Origin: Ophthalmolycus amberensis
Lineage: Eukaryota > Chordata > Actinopteri > Perciformes > Zoarcidae
Direction of reading: 5' to 3'
DNA: 64,000 bases
NCBI GenBank assembly: GCA_024529925.1
Contig: JAFEUB010000965.1
Span: 747,001 to 811,000, forward strand
Under the pieces are notes generated by a model that saw only the letters and a program-made list of their open reading frames with translations, ran no database searches and had not been told where the DNA came from. The position numbers and the translations under genes are program-made. Below, piece after piece: positions 62,455-64,000 of this stretch. The first letter of the stretch is position 1, and every line of letters starts with the position of its first letter.

Positions 62455-63794
62455 GTGTGTGTGTGTGTGTGTAGAAGCCAGGAGGGGGAACACAGTGACA
62501 GACAGAATGGAGTCTTTATTTAAGTCTCCTGCACACACGTCTCTTATAAACAGTGTCAGACTTGCATTGATTGTCTGAAACCACCGATCTGAAGTCAGAT
62601 TAACTTGGGAAACGTTTCACATTGAACCATGGACGTGGCTTGGAAAGGATTTTAAGAACACTGGGCTTAAGCTGTGAGGTGTTTTTGAAATGACAGCTTC
62701 CTCTTTGCTGCACGTTGGACCCAAGAATGATAACCATAATCAGTGTTTGGCCCAATCAGTTACCATATACATACATTTGTTTATGTATTAGCCAGGAAGC
62801 ATCTATATTTGTGTCTTAAATCACTTCACTATTGGACTGTGGTCATAATTGCAAAGAATTCTGTAAAGTAAGAGACCAAATTGAACATAATTTGCACTTC
62901 ATTCCTGCTTAATGAACTAATTTGATCAGGTTCCTCGTCCTCACCGTCGTTTCCCACTTTCTGAGCCCTTCACATGTCAGCCCTTCAACTCTTTAAGAAA
63001 GTACTTTAGTTGAAATTTTAAAAGGCTCATTACAGCAGGCAGACTAATCTTTGGCAGGTGACTGAAGGCTAAAGAGAACCAGCGCCGAGAGTCAATAAGT
63101 CAATTTCTGCAGCTTGTTCTGCTTTGACATTTCTGTTGAATTTCCACACGATTTAAACATTTACAAGATGACAGAAAAGACAAAAAAAGACTGTGCCTGA
63201 ACGCTCCCTTTGTAGACAGTGCTAACGAGCTGTTCACGCTACGCCTCCTCTGTCGAAAAGGTGGCAAAACCTAGTGGTGTAAAGGTCTACACTCTCAATG
63301 TCAGGCATACAGAGCCAACAGCCTGTGGCATGTTTCATTACAGAGGAAATATAATTGTGTTAATACGACCGTCCCTAAGCTCGTTGACTGACATTCACAC
63401 ACAGAAACACACCGAGTCACACACATCCTGTACACTGCTGCAGCAGGTCTACACTGATAACGGCTGACTCAATTTATATCTGTCACTGAGTGTGAAGAGG
63501 GAGGGAGGAGACATATGGATGAAGAGTGGAACATATGGTAATCGGAAGACAGAAAGTGAAACATGACTACTTTTAATTGGATTTGTTTAGGTTGGTACTG
63601 CATAGCCTCTGCACAGTTACACCAACCCTACTGGCAACACTGACCCGTTCATGTCTGTGGTCACTCTAGGTGACTCCAATGAGAACAAGCCATTGGTCGG
63701 AGCAGAGGAGGAGGAAGTGGCCAAGATGGGCTGTCCCAGTTTGGGCGAAAACACCCAAGTAGAAGTGATCATAGAAGAGTCCTACGAGTTTAAG
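30422..63794 (+). CDS. slc8a: SLC8A-family Na+/Ca2+ exchanger, 12 coding exons, 3' end outside window
   Basis: The join is 30422-30587, 31728-31867, 32310-32463, 32562-32790, 32864-33268, 36136-36246, 36345-36497, 37820-37916, 38140-38331, 38805-38997, 62294-62400 and 63670-63794, about 690 codons. The family is a plasma-membrane antiporter that exports one Ca2+ for three Na+. Seen in order: signal peptide (1-40), TM1 (about 75-100), alpha-1 repeat with GSSAPEILLSVIE (about 140-153) and GSAAFNMF, TM4, TM5, XIP segment (RRLLFYKYVRKRYR), CBD1 (about 415-548) ending DDDHAG, and CBD2 (549 to about 690) with TSGARG and DDEEYEKNKTF. All junctions are GT-AG and the phases agree once one extra base is discounted in each of exons 3 and 4. 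NYQV before QQQKSRAFYR and the A-type CBD2 exon are NCX1-like, but the hydrophilic loop is divergent. Fish-specific slc8a4 is my guess; slc8a1 or slc8a2 copies are not excluded. Family assignment is certain, paralogue is not. Confidence 0.97.
30588..31727 (+). other. slc8a intron 1
   Basis: This 1.1-kb intron runs from GTGGGT to TTTCAG. It is AT-rich with a short GTAT repeat near 30985-31000. I see no coding match, RNA gene or clear transposable element in it. Confidence 0.85.
31728..31867 (+). CDS. slc8a: slc8a coding exon 2: TM1
   Basis: It encodes residues 56-102. It opens with GVVLPVW, has GDKVARA before the first membrane helix (IVYFVAMIYMFLGMSIVAD), and ends RFMSSIE. These match the start of the mature exchanger in NCX1-3 almost residue for residue. 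The acceptor is TTTCAG at 31722-31727, with a T-rich tract before it, and the donor is GAG|GTAGGC at 31868. The phases (1 in, 0 out) fit the neighbouring exons. Confidence 0.97.
31868..32309 (+). other. slc8a intron 2 with a degenerate pyrimidine-rich minisatellite
   Basis: From about 32065 to the acceptor the + strand is almost all pyrimidine. It contains three imperfect units, beginning near 32113, 32176 and 32247, each with a CCNTT(T/C)GGTG core followed by CTC-rich sequence, roughly 70 bp apart. The tract runs straight into the acceptor of exon 3. The reading frames seen here are low-complexity Phe/Ser/Leu runs, not protein. Confidence 0.6.
32310..32463 (+). CDS. slc8a: slc8a coding exon 3: alpha-1 repeat, with a 1-bp frameshift
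   Basis: It should encode residues 103-153: VITSQEKEITIKRP, then an NGETTT-like stretch, RIWNETVSNLTLMALGSSAPEILLSVIE. The SSAPE motif is part of the ion-transport alpha-1 repeat. The exon is 154 nt, one more than a multiple of three. The extra base is an A in the AAA run at 32352-32354, just after the codon for the conserved proline. Read literally, the frame stops two codons later. The bases after the run still encode the conserved sequence in the +1 frame. The acceptor is CTCCAG at 32309 and the donor is GAG|GTGAGC at 32464. Confidence 0.93.
32562..32790 (+). CDS. slc8a: slc8a coding exon 4: TM3-TM4, with a second 1-bp frameshift
   Basis: It encodes residues 154-229, VCGHNFEAG through GSAAFNMFVIISLCVYVVPDGE, KIKHLRVFF and SIFAYIWLYLILSVFSP. 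The exon is 229 nt, one more than a multiple of three. The run of five C at 32773-32777 has one base too many. With four C the end reads FSPGEVE and meets a strong donor GAG|GTGAGA at 32791 in the right phase, matching FSPGVVE-type ends in NCX paralogues. With five C the frame runs into the intron. The membrane helices and the GSAAFN motif are intact before the slip. Confidence 0.94.
32864..33268 (+). CDS. slc8a: slc8a coding exon 5: TM5, XIP region and start of the cytosolic loop
   Basis: It encodes residues 230-364. It opens VWEAVLTFLFFPLCVVQAWVAD (TM5). The basic amphipathic XIP autoregulatory segment RRLLFYKYVRKRYRADKRRG follows, then IIIETEG. Next is a Gly/Met-rich stretch of about 70 residues (GGMGMAGGGALGPGG and onward) that is much more divergent than the equivalent loop of mammalian NCX1-3. 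The exon ends with the conserved helix ARTLKDLKQRHPDKDTEQLIEMANYQ, split here for length. NYQV at the junction matches NCX1 rather than NCX2/3, which have NYY. The donor is CAG|GTTAGC at 33269. Confidence 0.97.
33322..33886. repeat. Fold-back (MITE-like) repeat in intron 5, copy 2
   Basis: The ends are inverted copies of each other. AGACATTTTGGGAAGTATA near 33334 faces TACCAAAATGTCAAG at about 33871-33885. The inner part GATTAGCTTAGCTTAGCATA, with CTGGAAGC and GGGGGAAACAGCTAGCC, faces its reverse complement at about 33775-33835. The family is widespread in teleost introns as far as I recall. A second copy in this window is at 12011-12263. The copy starts only about 50 bp after the donor of exon 5. 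Confidence 0.75.
33887..36135 (+). other. slc8a intron 5, remainder
   Basis: Mostly unique AT-rich sequence. The stretch from about 35190 to 35760 is free of simple repeats and rich in TAAT/ATTA and CATTGT-type sites, so it could be a conserved regulatory element, but I cannot test conservation. A short fragment at about 34815-34850 (ATTAATTCGACTAATCGG) resembles a dispersed repeat. No other exon was found. Confidence 0.5.
36136..36246 (+). CDS. slc8a: slc8a coding exon 6: linker helix before CBD1
   Basis: It encodes residues 365-401: VLMQQQKSRAFYRIQATRMM, then IGAGNILKKHAADQARK. This amphipathic segment is nearly invariant across NCX paralogues. The exon is 111 nt, phase 0 at both ends, with donor AAG|GTGAGT. 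The acceptor GATCAG at 36130-36135 has a poor pyrimidine tract (TGATTGGTGTTGTTGATCAG), noticeably weaker than the other acceptors of this gene. Confidence 0.95.
36345..36497 (+). CDS. slc8a: slc8a coding exon 7: first strands of CBD1
   Basis: It encodes residues 402-452. After VVSSHEIHAQEDDPHT it enters the first Calx-beta domain: IRMEFEPFLYQCFENCG, then SLKLTVARRGGDSGVTVK. The Glu after MEF is in the place of the first Ca2+ ligand of NCX1 CBD1, and YQCxENCG is a family signature. The acceptor TTTTTTCCCAG is strong and the donor is AAG|GTGTGT. A short TG-rich tract follows the donor. Confidence 0.96.
36498..37819 (+). other. slc8a intron 7
   Basis: This 1.3-kb intron begins with a short TG-rich run and ends in a pyrimidine-rich stretch from about 37590 that leads to the acceptor of exon 8. 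I see no coding match or recognised transposon. Confidence 0.8.
37820..37916 (+). CDS. slc8a: slc8a coding exon 8: CBD1 core
   Basis: It encodes residues 453-484 plus one base: VDYRTEDGTANAGSDYEF, AEGTLLFKPGETLK. TEDGTANAGSDYE is the Calx-beta signature and carries conserved Ca2+-ligand aspartates. The acceptor is CTCCCCCAG and the donor is AAG|GTAAAA at 37917. The exit phase of 1 is completed by AG at the start of the next exon to give Glu. Confidence 0.96.
37917..38804 (+). other. slc8a introns 8 and 9, flanking exon 9
   Basis: Intron 8 is 37917-38139 and intron 9 is 38332-38804. Both are short and AT-rich. Intron 9 has a TATATATATA run near 38676 and a CTTT run at about 38785-38799 that forms the pyrimidine tract of exon 10. 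Nothing else was seen. Confidence 0.8.
38140..38331 (+). CDS. slc8a: slc8a coding exon 9: CBD1 Ca2+ site and variable loop
   Basis: It encodes residues 485-548 plus one base: EITVGVIDDDIFEEDEYFYV, HLSNPRVVGYPEIG, a poorly conserved loop (APLDASATPKAVMGDNH), then TATVTIYDDDHAG. IDDDIFEEDE and DDDHAG are the two acidic clusters that bind Ca2+ in CBD1 of NCX1, and every acidic ligand position appears kept. The acceptor is TTTTCCCAG and the donor is CAG|GTGACA at 38332. The loop between the last strands differs in sequence from NCX1-3, as expected for the least conserved part of CBD1. Confidence 0.97.
38805..38997 (+). CDS. slc8a: slc8a coding exon 10: first half of CBD2
   Basis: It encodes residues 549-612 plus two bases: GIFTFENASQKVSESVGVME, LKVLRTSGARGLVAVPYRT, VDATAKAGEDYEVSAGKLEF, QNDETM. 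It matches the second Calx-beta domain. The TARGGGEDFEDTCG segment of NCX1 appears here as TAKAGEDYEVSAG, one residue shorter. A CTTT-rich tract precedes the CACAG acceptor, and the donor AT|GTAAGTG is strong. In mammalian NCX1-3 the giant exon 2 ends at this same point, just before the mutually exclusive A/B exon. Confidence 0.97.
39400..39830. repeat. Dispersed teleost repeat around TG arrays, with telomere-like motif
   Basis: GAGGACATTTCCGCTGG, CACTTCCTCAAGGTGCTG and GTTAGGCGTAGGGTTAGGCT are characteristic of a fish repeat that often flanks TG microsatellites (39539-39571 here). The GTTAGG motifs resemble telomeric repeats but are too few and degenerate to mark a telomere. Confidence 0.55.
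41925..42060. repeat. Possible hAT-type repeat fragment
   Basis: CATACCGATACTAGTATCTG, then CTCCGATACACTC and CTGATCGGTACTGC resemble GATACCGATA-rich non-autonomous elements of fish. Only one copy is in this window, so this rests on memory. Confidence 0.35.
43415..43456 (+). repeat. Short dispersed repeat with GC box, copy 1
   Basis: GCCCCGCCCCCTTTAGG, then GTTGCTACACCTGTCAATC. The same 40-bp block with four mismatches or so occurs at 60841-60880. It looks like the tail of a dispersed repeat. The CCCCGCCCC core could bind Sp/KLF factors, but this is untested. Confidence 0.55.
44843..44880. repeat. Poly-C run of 24 followed by (AC)n
   Basis: Twenty-four C directly followed by about seven AC units, inside intron 10. 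Confidence 0.9.
49291..49343. repeat. (AC)n microsatellite
   Basis: About 26 AC-type units with two CG interruptions, inside intron 10. Confidence 0.95.
50346..50416. repeat. (GGA)n trinucleotide array
   Basis: About 23 perfect GGA units in intron 10. A poly-arginine reading frame over it is an artefact of the array. Confidence 0.97.
50933..50981. repeat. (GT)n microsatellite
   Basis: About 24 perfect GT units at the left edge of a purine-rich tract in intron 10. Confidence 0.95.
54250..54528 (-). mobile_element. Probable retroviral leader remnant beside the primer binding site
   Basis: On the - strand the bases after the primer binding site are purine-rich (AGAAGACTAAAGACAAAAG), as leaders often are. 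There is no coding match and the left boundary is a guess. It ends somewhere before unique intron sequence. Confidence 0.35.
54529..54541 (-). other. Retroviral primer binding site, tRNA-Lys type
   Basis: On the - strand it reads TGGCGCCCAACGT, two bases after the LTR end, exactly where a primer binding site belongs. TGGCGCCCAACGTGGGG is the known site for tRNA-Lys1,2, used by spumaviruses and some others. Thirteen bases match, then the sequence departs (ACGG). Confidence 0.85.
54544..55933 (-). mobile_element. Endogenous retrovirus LTR, 5' LTR type, 1390 bp
   Basis: Read on the - strand it runs from TGTCGATAAG (at 55933) to TCTAACA (at 54544). It aligns along its length with the solo LTR at 4246-5873, best in the R/U5 half and more loosely in U3. 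It keeps a TATA-like box (55493-55501) and AATAAA (55000-55005). Directly downstream on the - strand are CG and then a primer binding site, so this is a 5' LTR with leader. No second LTR, gag, pol or env remnant was found to its left, so the provirus is truncated or was deleted. Confidence 0.88.
58075..58600 (+). repeat. Dispersed teleost repeat (ends TATACACTCTATGGT)
   Basis: It contains GGGCGACTTCTCTGGTTGCA, AGAAAATGACCCTACTTCTC, ACTTGATGTATTACCTCAGT, CAAGATGGCCACGGCCAAAA and a TTATATACACTCTATGGTTA end. I recognise this motif order from many teleost genomes. The reading frames across it (both strands) are not genes. Confidence 0.7.
59098..59150. repeat. (CA)n-(CG)n compound microsatellite
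   Basis: CA units with a central CGCGCGCG block near 59129-59136. Similar in design to 8904-8967. Confidence 0.9.
59815..60125 (+). repeat. Dispersed teleost repeat (GAATGTCATTAGTTTTG type)
   Basis: Motif order GGGAATGTCATTAGTTTTG, ATCCTGAGGGGGGCGTGAAC, a GATGGTGC-AGAGGAAAAGT segment, GGGGATCACC, and GTAATCCATCAAAGAGTTG with TTGAGATACTT. I recognise this as a common fish repeat. No coding capacity. Confidence 0.6.
60519..60539. repeat. Poly-G run of 21
   Basis: Twenty-one consecutive G on the + strand of intron 10. Runs like this can form G-quadruplexes and are length-unstable. Confidence 0.9.
60841..60880 (+). repeat. Short dispersed repeat with GC box, copy 2
   Basis: GCCCCGCCCCCTGTAG, then TTACTGTTGCTACACC and TGTCAATC, matching 43415-43456 in the same orientation. 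Neighbouring sequence on both sides is unrelated to that of the other copy, apart from shared weak T-richness. Confidence 0.55.
62294..62400 (+). CDS. slc8a: slc8a coding exon 11: A-type exon of CBD2
   Basis: It completes the Met codon and encodes residues 613-648: KIIEVKIIDDEEYEKNKTF, TVELGEPVLLEIGQKH. DDEEYEKNKTF is the hallmark of exon A of the NCX1 alternative cassette. Exon B in mammals has FDREEYEK instead, and I find no B-like exon either side. The acceptor is TTTTTAACAG and the donor is ACG|GTGGGT at 62401. A long TG repeat starts about ten bases into the following intron. Confidence 0.96.
62401..63669 (+). other. slc8a intron 11
   Basis: It opens with the donor GTGGGT and a long TG tract. 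In NCX1 the cassette exons B to F lie in this interval. I find no B-like (EEYEK) exon and no obvious C-F cassette here, though exons as short as 18-24 nt could escape notice. The rest is unique sequence without a recognised element. Confidence 0.7.
62412..62471. repeat. (GT)n microsatellite next to the donor of exon 11
   Basis: About 29 GT units with one CG interruption, beginning some ten bases after the exon 11 donor. It adds many GT dinucleotides close to the true splice site. Confidence 0.95.
63670..63794 (+). CDS. slc8a: slc8a coding exon 12: end of CBD2, last exon in the window
   Basis: It encodes residues 649-690: GDSNENKPLVGAEEEEVAKM, GCPSLGENTQVEVIIEESYEFK. EVIIEESYEFK is the invariant end of CBD2 before the C-terminal membrane half, and GE at the start of EN mirrors GRPILGEHTKLEV of NCX1. 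KPL followed by an acidic run resembles the NCX1 KQPLTSKEEEE segment, with the RRI residues missing. The acceptor is CACTCTAG and the donor is AAG|GTAAGC. The exon ends in phase 0, so the alpha-2 half continues beyond the window. Confidence 0.95.
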
Positions 63795-64000
63795 GTAAGC
63801 GTGTGCATATGTGCGTGTAAGTGTTCCCTTTCATTCTGTATTTTAGCTAGTCACGTTTAAATAACAATAACCACCAGTTTGGCAGCCATCAAGTCAACTG
63901 CATTCATTATCAACCTAAAAAGTGAACTGGCTTCAATTACAAATTGGATCTAAAGCGGTTTGAAGGGAAGTGCCCCGGTCCAAAGGATGAACGAGTCATT
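63795..64000 (+). other. slc8a intron 12, start only
   Basis: It begins with a consensus donor GTAAGC after exon 12 and runs to the window edge. Nothing else is visible. Confidence 0.8.

Overview
The window is vertebrate genomic DNA, most likely from a ray-finned (teleost, probably percomorph) fish. The evidence is small split exons with GT-AG junctions, very many CA/TG microsatellites, several interspersed repeat families typical of teleosts, and one recognisable gene. That gene is an SLC8A-family sodium/calcium exchanger (NCX) on the + strand. No RNA gene, CRISPR array or bacterial feature was seen.

Layout. Positions 1-30344 hold no exon I can support. This stretch has microsatellites (including a 29-unit ACAG array), two copies of a hAT-like MITE, a retroviral solo LTR nested in one of them, a fold-back repeat, two copies of a roughly 500-bp teleost repeat, and a perfect 125-bp direct duplication. 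Twelve coding exons of the exchanger lie at 30422-63794. They encode about 690 residues: signal peptide, TM1-TM5 with the alpha-1 repeat, the XIP segment, and the calcium-binding domains CBD1 and CBD2. The C-terminal alpha-2 half must lie beyond position 64000. Ten exons sit within 30.4-39.0 kb. A 23.3-kb intron (38998-62293), full of repeats, then splits CBD2, and two more exons follow near the end. That large intron holds a second copy of the same retroviral LTR family, on the - strand, still joined to a tRNA-Lys-type primer binding site.

Points of note. (1) Exons 3 and 4 each carry one extra base in a short homopolymer, so the conserved frame breaks twice while all other exons are intact. 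This is either a consensus error or a damaged allele. (2) The region that is one very large exon in mammalian SLC8A1-3 is cut here into about ten exons. (3) The paralogue is closest to NCX1 by motif but too divergent to be a plain NCX1 orthologue; fish-specific NCX4 (slc8a4) is my best guess, not proven. (4) The nested insertion at 4194-6026 is resolved to the base, with an 8-bp duplication around the MITE and a 4-bp duplication around the LTR. I found no previously undescribed gene system.
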